Shown here: in pieces, positions 19,767 through 27,752 of the stretch
Layout: each line of letters opens with the position of its first letter
Numbering within the stretch: the first letter of the stretch is position 1
Origin: Clostridia bacterium
GTDB lineage: Bacteria; Bacillota; Clostridia; Christensenellales; Aristaeellaceae
Length of the DNA: 64,000 nt
Assembly (NCBI GenBank): GCA_017937655.1
Contig: JAGBDE010000003.1
Location: forward strand, 1-64,000
Reading direction: 5' to 3'
The notes under the pieces: generated by a model
The model's input: only the letters and a program-made list of their open reading frames with translations
The model's database searches: none
Told to the model about the DNA's origin: nothing
Position numbers and translations under genes: made by a program

Positions 19767-20263
19767 TGGACTTTTTCATCCCCATCCTTCTCATCCTGCT
19801 CCTGATGGCCTGCGCCTGGAAGCGCCTTCCCGCCTACGATCTCTTCCTCACCGGCGCAAAGCAGGGCCTGCACGTGGCCCTGCAGGTGCTGCCCAACCTG
19901 GCCGCCATGCTCTGCGCCATCTCCCTGATGGACCTCTCCGGCCTCACCGGCCAGCTCATCTGCCTGCTGTCCCCCGTCTTTCTCTGGCTGGGTATCCCCC
20001 CGGAGGTCACCTCCCTGGTGCTGATCCGCCCCCTCAGCGGCTCCGCCGCCCTGGGCATGCTGGAAAACCTGCTGGCCGCCTTCGGCCCAGACGGCCGCAT
20101 CGGCCTCGTCGCCTCCACCATCATGGGCAGCAGCGAGACCATCTTCTACACCATCTGCATCTACATGAGCCAGTCCCGGGACCGCCGCACCGGATACGCC
20201 GTCCCCTGCTCCCTGCTGGGCATGGCGGCAGGGGTCTGGCTTGCCGGGGTGATGATTCCCTGA
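19766..20263 (+). CDS. spmB: spore maturation protein B
   Basis: Membrane protein of 165 residues, Gate family, partner of SpmA. It has GAKQGLHVALQVLPNLAAML, LIRPLSGSAALGML and IMGSSETIFYT segments, all typical of SpmB. It starts at the A of the spmA stop codon with GGAAGGAG 8 bases before. No terminator follows; the next feature is the metG promoter. Confidence 0.93.
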   Translation: MDFFIPILLILLLMACAWKRLPAYDLFLTGAKQGLHVALQVLPNLAAMLCAISLMDLSGLTGQLICLLSPVFLWLGIPPEVTSLVLIRPLSGSAALGMLENLLAAFGPDGRIGLVASTIMGSSETIFYTICIYMSQSRDRRTGYAVPCSLLGMAAGVWLAGVMIP

Positions 20264-20303
20264 GCATCCTCCACATTCTTTCCCTCCCTGCCCCGGATTT
20301 TGC

Positions 20304-20331
20304 TTGACTTGCGCCAAAAATCGGGTATAAT
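20304..20331 (+). promoter_or_regulatory. promoter of the T-box / metG operon
   Basis: TTGACT (20304-20309) and TATAAT (20326-20331) with a 16-base spacer. Confidence 0.85.
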
Positions 20332-20337
20332 GAACAG

Positions 20338-20585
20338 GTCATGCGATGAACGGAAGAGTACGCCTCCCCTGATCGGCAAAGAGAGCTGCGGCTGGTGAAA
20401 TGCAGCCCGAAAAGCAGGCGGAACATGGCCCGGGAGCATCCATGCCCGATAGGTAGGGCAAGGCGGCAGGCACCGTTACCATAGCCGGCAGAAACCAATC
20501 TGCAAAGTGATAAACCAGGGTGGTACCGCGGGTTCATTCAGCTCGCCCCTTGAGCGCAATGCCAGGGGAGCGGGCTTTTTCATTG
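20338..20585 (+). ncRNA. T-box leader, methionine specifier
   Basis: A tRNA-sensing riboswitch before metG. Stem I features are present (AGAGTA, GCAAAGAGAGCTG, and a GAAC segment followed by the codon ATG at 20425-20427, the likely specifier). The conserved T-box AGGGTGGTACCGCGG is at 20517-20531. A competing terminator is formed by AGCTCGCCCC with GGGGAGCGGGCT (about 20540-20576), followed by T5. Uncharged tRNA-Met should stabilise the antiterminator and allow metG transcription. This explains the 365-base stretch without a gene. Confidence 0.95.
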
Positions 20586-20628
20586 GCAGAATGCGCTGCA
20601 AAAATCTCATCCCAAGGAGAGGATAACC

Positions 20629-22623
20629 ATGGAAAACAAAGGCACTTTCTACATCACAACCCCCATCTATTATCCCAGCGATAATCTGCACATCGGTCAC
20701 GCCTACTGCAGCGTTGCGGCGGACACCATGAACCGCTTCAAGAAGCTGGAAGGCTACGACACCTTCTTCCTCACCGGCACCGACGAGCACGGCCAGAAAA
20801 TCGAGCGCAAGGCCGCTGCCAAGGGCGTCACTCCCCAGGCCTATGTGGACGAGATCGTGGCCGGCATCAAGGATCTGTGGCAGCTGATGGACGTCCATTA
20901 CAACGACTTCATCCGCACCAGCGACGACCGCCACGTCAAGGGCGTGCAGCGGGTGTTCCGCAAGCTGTTTGAGCAGGGCGATATCTACAAGGGCAGCTAC
21001 GAAGGCTGGTACTGCACCCCCTGCGAGAGCTTCTTCACGGAGCTCCAGCTCAAGGACGGCAACTGCCCCGACTGCGGCCGCCCCGTGGAAAAAACCTGCG
21101 AGGAAGCCTATTTCTTCAAGCTCAGCAAATATCAGGATTGGCTCATCGACTACATCGAGACCCATCCCGATTTCATCCAGCCTGCCAGCCGCAAGAACGA
21201 AATGATCAACAATTTCCTGAAGCCCGGCCTGCAGGATCTGTGCGTCAGCCGCACCTCCATCAAGTGGGGCGTGCCGGTGGACTTTGACGAAAAGCACACC
21301 GTCTATGTCTGGATCGACGCTCTGACCAACTACATCAACGCTCTGGGCTACGGCACCGAGGACGATTCCCTCTACCAGAAGTATTGGCCCGCCAATATCC
21401 ACCTGGTGGGCAAGGAGATCATCCGTTTCCACACCATCATCTGGCCCATCATCCTCCACGCCCTGGGCCTGCCCCTGCCCAAGCAGATCTTCGGCCACGG
21501 CTGGCTGGTTCTGGACGGCCAGAAGATGTCCAAGTCTCTGGGCAATGTGGTCGACCCCGTTGTGCTGGCTGGCCGCTACGGCAGCGACGCCATCCGCTAC
21601 TTCCTCATGAGAGAAATGCCCTTCGGCAGCGACGGTCAGTTCAGCTATGAAGCCCTGCTGACCCGCATCAACGCCGACCTGGCCAACGACCTGGGCAACC
21701 TGGTCAGCCGCACCGTGGCCATGGTGGAGAAGTACTTTGACGGCGAGGTCCAGCCCCACGGCGAATGGGAAGACACCGATACCGCCCTCATCCAGCTGGC
21801 GGAGGCCACCTCCGGCAAGGTCAAGAAGCACATGGACGACCTCCAGTACTCCCTGGCCCTGCAGGATATCTGGGCCCTCATCGGCGAGTGCAACCGCTAC
21901 ATCGACCTGAACATGCCCTGGGTGCTCATCAAGACCGACGATGGCAAGGAACGCCTCAAGACCGTCATGTACGTGCTGTGTGAGTCCATCCGCATCGTCA
22001 GCATCCTGATCTCCCCCACCATGCCCCGCACCCCCGGCCGCATCTGGGAGCAGCTGGGCGTGACCGAGGGCGACCTCACCAGCTGGGATTCCGCCGCCAC
22101 CTTCGGCCTCCTGCCCGCCGGCACCAAGGTCTGCAAGGGCGACGCCCTCTTCCCCCGCATTGACGTGAAGAAAGAGTTGGCCGACATCGTCCCCGAGCCT
22201 CCCAAGGCCGCTCCCGCCCCCAAGAAGAAGGAAGAAAAGAAGCCCGAGAAGAAGGCTGAAAAGGCCGACAACGCTGAAAATGCGCAGGGTCCCATCACCA
22301 TCGACGATTTTGCCAAGGTGCAGCTGCGTGTGGCCCGCATCCTGACCGCCGAGAAGGTGGAGGGAAGCGACAAGCTGCTTCACTTCTCCGTCAAGCTCAC
22401 CGACGCCGAGCCCGTCCGCAGCGTGGTCAGCGGCATCGCCAAGTTCTACACCCCCGAAGAAATGGTGGGCAAGCAGGTAGTGCTGGTCAGCAACCTGAAG
22501 CCCGCCAAGCTCCGCGGCATCCTGTCCGAGGGCATGATCCTCTGCGCCTCCGACGCGGAGGACAAGGTGCTCAAGCTCTGCACCGTTGAGCCCGGCATGG
22601 AAGATGGAGCGTATATCCGATGA
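20629..22623 (+). CDS. metG: methionyl-tRNA synthetase
   Basis: Charges tRNA-Met, 664 residues. Class I signatures: PIYYPSDNLHIGHAY (HIGH, about 12-26) and KMSKSLGNVVDP (KMSKS, about 299). A zinc knuckle CTPCES...CPDCG (about 129-149) is present. An acidic/basic linker rich in KKEEKKPEKK (about 525-550) leads to a C-terminal EMAPII-type tRNA-binding domain (about 560-664), which also drives dimer formation. ATG 20629 follows AAGGAGAGG. It is under T-box control and its stop overlaps the tatD start (ATGA). Confidence 0.96.
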   Translation: MENKGTFYITTPIYYPSDNLHIGHAYCSVAADTMNRFKKLEGYDTFFLTGTDEHGQKIERKAAAKGVTPQAYVDEIVAGIKDLWQLMDVHYNDFIRTSDDRHVKGVQRVFRKLFEQGDIYKGSYEGWYCTPCESFFTELQLKDGNCPDCGRPVEKTCEEAYFFKLSKYQDWLIDYIETHPDFIQPASRKNEMINNFLKPGLQDLCVSRTSIKWGVPVDFDEKHTVYVWIDALTNYINALGYGTEDDSLYQKYWPANIHLVGKEIIRFHTIIWPIILHALGLPLPKQIFGHGWLVLDGQKMSKSLGNVVDPVVLAGRYGSDAIRYFLMREMPFGSDGQFSYEALLTRINADLANDLGNLVSRTVAMVEKYFDGEVQPHGEWEDTDTALIQLAEATSGKVKKHMDDLQYSLALQDIWALIGECNRYIDLNMPWVLIKTDDGKERLKTVMYVLCESIRIVSILISPTMPRTPGRIWEQLGVTEGDLTSWDSAATFGLLPAGTKVCKGDALFPRIDVKKELADIVPEPPKAAPAPKKKEEKKPEKKAEKADNAENAQGPITIDDFAKVQLRVARILTAEKVEGSDKLLHFSVKLTDAEPVRSVVSGIAKFYTPEEMVGKQVVLVSNLKPAKLRGILSEGMILCASDAEDKVLKLCTVEPGMEDGAYIR

Positions 22624-23393
22624 ACCTGTTTGACTCCCATTGCCATCTGGAAGACGATCGTTTTTCCGGCGAAGTGGAGCAGATCCTCGCCCGCATGCAC
22701 AATGCGGGCGTTCATCGCTGTATCTGCGCCGGAAGCGATCTAACCAGCACCGAAAAAATCGCCCTTCTGTCTGGCCAATACCCCGAGGTTTACGGCATGG
22801 TGGGCATTCACCCCCAGGAGGCGGACAGCTTCGATTTTTCGCAGCTTAACCGTTTTGCCCAGCTGCTGCAAAGCCCCAGGTTTGTGGGCGTGGGCGAGAT
22901 CGGCCTGGACTACTACTATGAGAACTCCCCCCGCCAGCGCCAGAAGGAAGTGCTGGATATCCAGCTGGATTTTGCCCTGCAACAGAACGTGCCCGTGGCC
23001 TTCCACATCCGGGACGCCCACGGCGATATGCTGGATCTGCTCCGTGGCCGGAAAAACCGGCTGCCCGCAGGCGTGCTGCATTGCTATTCCGGCAGCGTGG
23101 AATGTGCCCGGGAGTACCTGAATATGGGCTTTTACCTCAGTTTTGCCGGCCCCCTCACCTTCAAAAACGCCGCCAGCCTGCCGGAGGTAGCCCGGTACGT
23201 CCCCCTGGATCGTTTCCTGGTGGAGACGGACAGCCCCTACCTGGCCCCCGTCCCCATGCGGGGCCGACGCAACGAGCCCACCTATGTGGAGCACGTAGCC
23301 GCCAAGTTTGCGGAGCTCCGCGGCCTCTCCCCGGAGGAAGCCGCCCAGCTTGCCACCGATAACACCTGCCGTCTCTATTCCATTCCCAACTGA
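22620..23393 (+). CDS. tatD: TatD-family metal-dependent hydrolase
   Basis: TIM-barrel amidohydrolase of 257 residues. The metal site residues are visible: DSHCHL (4-9), GEIGLDYYY (about 95), AFHIRDA (about 126), LHCYSGS (about 152) and VETDSPYLAP (about 202-211). TatD proteins are DNases acting on 3' ends. The gene usually follows metG in Firmicutes, and here it overlaps it by 4 bases. Confidence 0.93.
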   Translation: MNLFDSHCHLEDDRFSGEVEQILARMHNAGVHRCICAGSDLTSTEKIALLSGQYPEVYGMVGIHPQEADSFDFSQLNRFAQLLQSPRFVGVGEIGLDYYYENSPRQRQKEVLDIQLDFALQQNVPVAFHIRDAHGDMLDLLRGRKNRLPAGVLHCYSGSVECAREYLNMGFYLSFAGPLTFKNAASLPEVARYVPLDRFLVETDSPYLAPVPMRGRRNEPTYVEHVAAKFAELRGLSPEEAAQLATDNTCRLYSIPN

Positions 23394-23410
23394 TGAAGGG
23401 AGTTGTCCTC

Positions 23411-23893
23411 GTGCTTACCGTCCGCGCTTATACCCCCGCCGATCTCCCCGCCATGATCCAGATCTGGAACCAGGTGGTGGAAGATGGCGTGGCCTTCCCT
23501 CAGCTGAACGAACTGACCCCGGAAACCGGCGCCGCCTTCTTCGCCGCCCAGACCTACTCCGCCGTGGCGGAGCTGGACGGCCAGGTCATCGGCCTGTACA
23601 TCCTCCACCCCAATAACGAAGGCCGCTGCGGGCATATCTGCAACGCCAGCTACGCAGTGGAACGCAACTGCCGGGGAAAGGGCGCGGGCCGGGCGCTGGT
23701 CACGGACTGCCTTGCCCAGGGCAAACAGCACGGCTTTTCCATCCTCCAGTTTAACGCCGTGGTGGCTTCCAACCATCGCGCCCGGGCCCTGTATGAGTCT
23801 CTGGGCTTTGTGCAGCTGGGCGTCATCCCCGGCGGCTTCCACATGAAGGACGGCCATTTTGAGGACATCATCCCCTACTATCACCTGCTGTAA
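23411..23893 (+). CDS. GNAT-family N-acetyltransferase
   Basis: A 160-residue acetyl-CoA-dependent transferase. The acetyl-CoA loop is RNCRGKGAGRALV (motif A, about 76-88) and motif B is ALYESLGFVQLG. The C-terminal HMKDGHFEDIIPYY is typical of a GNAT group with unknown small-molecule or peptide substrates. Start is given as GTG 23411, 8 bases after AAGGGAG; an in-frame ATG at 23393 overlaps the tatD stop but lacks a ribosome site. It is followed by a second GNAT domain fused to MiaA. Confidence 0.85.
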   Translation: MLTVRAYTPADLPAMIQIWNQVVEDGVAFPQLNELTPETGAAFFAAQTYSAVAELDGQVIGLYILHPNNEGRCGHICNASYAVERNCRGKGAGRALVTDCLAQGKQHGFSILQFNAVVASNHRARALYESLGFVQLGVIPGGFHMKDGHFEDIIPYYHLL

Positions 23894-23905
23894 GGAGTTT
23901 TTTCC

Positions 23906-25276
23906 ATGAACATCCGCCTCACCACCGCTGCTGATCTGGACCAAGTCATGCAGATCTACCACAACGCCCGGCTCTACATGCGGCAGACCGGCAACCCCAC
24001 CCAGTGGGCCTCCGGCTACCCCTTCCGGAAGACCGTGGAGGAGGACATCGCCCTCGGCCGCAGCTATGTCTGCGAGGAAAACGGCCACATCTATGCGGTT
24101 TTCATGCTCCTCACCACCGAGGAACCCACCTACGCGGTCATCGACGGCGCATGGCTCAACTCCCTGCCCTACCTGACTTTGCACCGGGTGGCCTCCACCG
24201 GCGAGAAGCGGGGCATGGTGGATGAGATCGTTCGCTGGGCCCTCCAGCGCAGTCAGAACCTCCGGGGCGATACCCATGCGGACAACCTTCCCATGCAGCG
24301 GGCCTTTGAGCGCAACGGTTTCCAGCGCTGCGGCACCGTCTGGATGGCCGATGGCACGCCCCGCATTGCCTACCATCGTCCCCCGGCCGATCTGCCCAAA
24401 ATGGTGGTGGTAGCCGGCACCAACGCTTCCGGCAAGAGCGCCCTGGGCGTGGAGCTGGCCAAGCGTTTTGGCGGCGAGATCATCTCCGCCGATTCCCGGC
24501 AGGTGTTCCGTCGCCTGGATCTGGGAAGCGGCAAGATCACCCCGGAGGAGATGCAGGGCGTGCCCCATCACCTGCTGGACGTGGTCAACCCCGGCGACTT
24601 CTACTCCATGGCGGATTTCCAAAAGCAGGCCTATCAGGCGGCGGAGGAGATCCTGGCCCGGGGCAACGTGCCTTTCCTGGTGGGCGGCACCGGCCTGTAC
24701 GTGGCCGCCGTGGCCGACGGCTACCAGCTGTCCGGCAAAATGCCCGACCTTGCCTACCGGGCCGAGCTGGAAAACTATACCACCGAGGCCCTCTACCAGA
24801 TGCTTCTGGAAAAAATCCCCACCACGGACGTGGAGCCCAAGAACCGCAACCGGGTCATGCGCATGCTGGAAAAGATCCACGATGGGGACGACGTCACTCC
24901 CAGCAAATGCCCCCGTTTCCAGACCCTGAAGCTGGGCGTGACCTGGCCCCGTGACGTGCTGGGCCAGCGCATCGACGCCCGCATGACCCGCCGCTTCCGG
25001 GAGGGCATGATGGAAGAAGTCTCCACTTTGCTCAAGGAAGGCGTCAGCGAGGAATTCATGCTGAAGCTGGGCCTGGAGTACAAGCTCATCACCCAGTACC
25101 TGACCGGGGTCATCCCCTCGGAAGACGAACTGAACCGCCTGCTGGCCATTGCCATCAAGCAGTTTGCCAAACGGCAGATGACCTGGTTCCGCCGGGATCA
25201 GGACATTCACTGGCTTGCCATGGATCAGGATCCCATCCAGGAGGCCAGCCGGCTCATCCAAGATTTTCTCAGTTGA
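23906..25276 (+). CDS. miaA: fusion: N-terminal GNAT domain + tRNA dimethylallyltransferase MiaA
   Basis: A 456-residue fusion. Residues 1-158 are a GNAT-like fold (ILE/LTTAADLDQVMQIY start, LHRVAS, DTHADNLPMQRAFERNGFQRCGTV) whose acetyl-CoA loop is poor (TGEKRGM instead of RxxGxG/A). Residues about 165-456 are MiaA, which prenylates A37 of tRNAs: P-loop GTNASGKSALG (about 171), DSRQVFRRLDLGSGK (usual DSMQVY), VPHHLLDVVNPGDFYS, LVGGTGLYV and a C-terminal LAIAIKQFAKRQMTWFRRD. The two parts are in one frame with no stop or new ribosome site between them. The MiaA part is slightly short (about 290 residues). The GNAT part may be a tRNA or nucleotide binding adaptor, or may still be an enzyme. 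Confidence 0.9.
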   Translation: MNIRLTTAADLDQVMQIYHNARLYMRQTGNPTQWASGYPFRKTVEEDIALGRSYVCEENGHIYAVFMLLTTEEPTYAVIDGAWLNSLPYLTLHRVASTGEKRGMVDEIVRWALQRSQNLRGDTHADNLPMQRAFERNGFQRCGTVWMADGTPRIAYHRPPADLPKMVVVAGTNASGKSALGVELAKRFGGEIISADSRQVFRRLDLGSGKITPEEMQGVPHHLLDVVNPGDFYSMADFQKQAYQAAEEILARGNVPFLVGGTGLYVAAVADGYQLSGKMPDLAYRAELENYTTEALYQMLLEKIPTTDVEPKNRNRVMRMLEKIHDGDDVTPSKCPRFQTLKLGVTWPRDVLGQRIDARMTRRFREGMMEEVSTLLKEGVSEEFMLKLGLEYKLITQYLTGVIPSEDELNRLLAIAIKQFAKRQMTWFRRDQDIHWLAMDQDPIQEASRLIQDFLS

Positions 25277-25316
25277 TTAACAACTATTTCCATTTGGTAA
25301 ATATTCTCTCAATTTG

Positions 25317-25344
25317 TTTACAAAATTGCGATGTGTGCTATAAT
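25317..25344 (+). promoter_or_regulatory. promoter of the gene at 25402
   Basis: TTTACA (25317-25322), 16-base spacer, TATAAT (25339-25344) with a TGC extension. Confidence 0.8.
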
Positions 25345-25401
25345 AAGATAGAGTTCATATGAGCTTCCCCTCTTTTGACCATCAGCGGCAGGAGATGTAA
25401 C

Positions 25402-27204
25402 ATGAACAGCAATCGCACACGCTATACCCAGACCCCCACCTTTGGCATGCAGAAGCGCAGTCTTTTCGGCAACGGCAAAAAGAACCTTTTCCAGAAGCCC
25501 GAGCCCACCGCTCCTGATTTCACCAAGGCGCCCCCTCAGGCGGAGATTCCCAATCCCGCCCTTTTTTCCGTACCTGCACAAAACCCCATGATGCAGGATC
25601 CCACCCCGACGATGCCCCCCTACGCCATGAACCAGGTGCCCATGCAGGGCTATCCTCCAACGCCCCTGCCCACCGGCGGCATTGCCATGCCCTCCGGCTA
25701 CAACGATCCCATGACCGGCGGCTTTCCCATGCCCAACCCCACGCTGGGCGGTGTCACTCCCCAGGGCAATATGGGCGCCATGAACGGTATGGGCGCTGTT
25801 CCCGGCACGACCCCCAATCCGGGCTATGCCTCCCCCAACCTGCCCCCGCTGGGCGCCAGCAGCCAGCAGCTCAACGCCGGTTTCTCTGCCCGGGGCCAGG
25901 GCTTTGTGCCTCCGCAGGCTCCCGCCGCTCCTGCTCCCGCTGCGCCGGACGTGCAGCCCGCAAACATCAGCGGATTTGATCCCATGAATTACAGCGCTCC
26001 CGCCATGCAGCAAAATGGCGGACAGCCCTTCTTTGGCCAGCAGCCTCAGCAGCCCCAGAATCCCTTCTTCGGCCAGAATGCCCCCCAGCAGCCTGCCCCC
26101 AACATGCAGCAGAGCAGCTTCATGCAGATGGCCGCCCAGAACCAGATGGGCCAGCCCAGGGGTGCTGCCTCCATGAACCCCAATATGCTCTGGATGGTCT
26201 TCCTGTTCGGCCTGATCCCGCTGCTGTTCATCCCCTGCCTGTTTGTGTCCCAGGGCCTCAACATCCTGCGCTACGTGTTCCTGGTGGTCTGCATCACCGG
26301 CCTTGGCATCATGTGGTATCGCCAGATGCTTGGCCCCGTGGCCCGCATCATCGTGTCCGCCGTTTACGCCGGCATGTGCATCTACATCGTTTCCACGCTG
26401 ATGCAGCCCGTGAAGGACGTGCAGCTGGCCCCGCCGGTTTCCCAGAACACTCCCTCGGCCCAGGTGGAGTTCACCCCTGATCCCGCCGCCCTGGCCGATC
26501 CCAACTACGATCTTGCCGCAGCAGCAGGCCTTGCTGCGCCGGTGGAGACCCCCACTCCCACCCCTGCCGCCAAGTCCGACGCCGAAGTCCGCCTGGAGTT
26601 CTTCATGAACTACTGGTGCGGCAACAATGTGGACGAAATGGTCAACCTGGTGCAGCCCAGCTGGGCCACCGCCCAGGAATCCGCCGTCACCTCCCTGTTC
26701 AATCTGCTCACCAACCGCCTGCCCCTCAATTACCAAATTGAGGAAGTCATGGGCACGGACGACGACACCAGCCGCAGCGTCACCATGGTTGCCGAGATCG
26801 ACAAGCAGAACGGCAAAGACCCCGTCATCTACCGCTTCACCGTGCTGATGGTGAAGGAAGGCGGCCAATGGTACGTCAACCCCAACTCTCTTGCCACCAA
26901 CGATGCCGTTCCCACCGAGGACGTTGTGGTCAACGACAAAACCCAGGGCCTTACCACCACCGAAGCGCCCCGCACCACCGTCAGCCCGCCTCCCCCCGCG
27001 GATACGGTGCTGTACTACAACCCGGACGGCGGCCACTATTTCCACATGGACGCTTACTGCGAAAGTATCAAGGAGGAATATCGGCCTCTGACCGGCACCT
27101 TCCTCTACCGGGATATGCGGGATTACCGCAACCTGAGCCCCTGCCTGCGCTGCGGCGCGCCCACGTCGGCCCTGCCCATCGTGACCGACGTCCCTGCCGA
27201 ATAA
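25402..27204 (+). CDS. membrane protein with Pro/Met/Gln-rich N-tail and extracytoplasmic NTF2-like region
   Basis: A 600-residue protein I do not recognise as a named family. Residues 1-255 are low-complexity, rich in Pro, Met, Gln, Asn and Gly. Three or so membrane segments follow (about 258-335: WMVFLFGLIPLLFIPCLF, YVFLVVCITGLGIMW, IIVSAVYAGMCIYIV). After a Thr/Pro linker comes an outside domain of about 110 residues (RLEFFMNYWCGNNVDEMVNL...GGQWYVNP), like the NTF2-like/DUF4878 lumazine-type folds. The last part, YFHMDAYCESI...LSPCLRCG, has the H-x4-C...CxxC pattern of a small zinc-binding tail. ATG 25402 follows AGGAG. It sits 3 bases before ybaK. Confidence 0.75.
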   Translation: MNSNRTRYTQTPTFGMQKRSLFGNGKKNLFQKPEPTAPDFTKAPPQAEIPNPALFSVPAQNPMMQDPTPTMPPYAMNQVPMQGYPPTPLPTGGIAMPSGYNDPMTGGFPMPNPTLGGVTPQGNMGAMNGMGAVPGTTPNPGYASPNLPPLGASSQQLNAGFSARGQGFVPPQAPAAPAPAAPDVQPANISGFDPMNYSAPAMQQNGGQPFFGQQPQQPQNPFFGQNAPQQPAPNMQQSSFMQMAAQNQMGQPRGAASMNPNMLWMVFLFGLIPLLFIPCLFVSQGLNILRYVFLVVCITGLGIMWYRQMLGPVARIIVSAVYAGMCIYIVSTLMQPVKDVQLAPPVSQNTPSAQVEFTPDPAALADPNYDLAAAAGLAAPVETPTPTPAAKSDAEVRLEFFMNYWCGNNVDEMVNLVQPSWATAQESAVTSLFNLLTNRLPLNYQIEEVMGTDDDTSRSVTMVAEIDKQNGKDPVIYRFTVLMVKEGGQWYVNPNSLATNDAVPTEDVVVNDKTQGLTTTEAPRTTVSPPPPADTVLYYNPDGGHYFHMDAYCESIKEEYRPLTGTFLYRDMRDYRNLSPCLRCGAPTSALPIVTDVPAE

Positions 27205-27207
27205 GCC

Positions 27208-27681
27208 ATGAATCCGAAAACAAACGTCATGCGCCTGCTTGACGCCGCAGGCTATCCCTACCATTCCTACACTTACGACGGCATGAACGGCGCCCTCAGC
27301 GGCCTGGAGGTTACCAAAACCCTGGGCCAGGATCCGGATCAGGTGTACAAAACTTTGGTCACCACCGGCGCCTCCGGAAAGCATTACGTGTTCGTCATCC
27401 CCGTAGGCGAAGAACTGAACCTGAAAAAAGCCGCCAACGCCGCCAAAGAAAAGAAGATCGAGATGCTCAAAGCCCGGGATCTTCTCCCCCTCACCGGCTA
27501 CGTCCACGGCGGCTGTTCGCCCATCGGCATGAAGAAGCTCTTCCCCACCATCCTGGACGAAAGCGTCATTCTCTGGGACACCATCCTCTTCAGCGCCGGA
27601 AAAATCGGCTGCCAGGTGGAGCTTTCCCCGGCCCACCTCCAGGAAATGATCCCTTGCACCCTGGCGGATGTGGTAGGCTGA
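27208..27681 (+). CDS. ybaK: Cys-tRNA(Pro) deacylase YbaK/EbsC
   Basis: A 157-residue aminoacyl-tRNA editing domain protein that hydrolyses mischarged Cys-tRNA(Pro). The sequence KTLVTTGASGKHYVFVIPVGEELNLKKAA and the GYVHGGCSPIGMKK loop (about 92-106) are the YbaK signatures. It begins 3 bases after the upstream gene. Its TGA overlaps the ATG of a 23-codon ORF (TGATG). Confidence 0.93.
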   Translation: MNPKTNVMRLLDAAGYPYHSYTYDGMNGALSGLEVTKTLGQDPDQVYKTLVTTGASGKHYVFVIPVGEELNLKKAANAAKEKKIEMLKARDLLPLTGYVHGGCSPIGMKKLFPTILDESVILWDTILFSAGKIGCQVELSPAHLQEMIPCTLADVVG

Positions 27682-27752
27682 TGCATCGCCGGGATGAAAA
27701 GTACTTCGTCCCCTACAACAAACTCGCGCTGAGAAAGAGAGCCAACAGATGA
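27681..27752 (+). CDS. 23-residue coupling ORF between ybaK and flippase gene
   Basis: An ORF starting MHRRDEKYFVPYNKLALRK fills exactly the gap between two genes. Its ATG overlaps the ybaK stop (TGATG), and its TGA overlaps the flippase start (ATGA). The peptide is strongly basic (three RR/KR-type clusters). It could be a real small protein, or a device that carries ribosomes from ybaK to the flippase, whose own ribosome site (GAAAGAGAG) is weak. No homologue is known to me. Confidence 0.45.
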   Translation: MHRRDEKYFVPYNKLALRKRANR

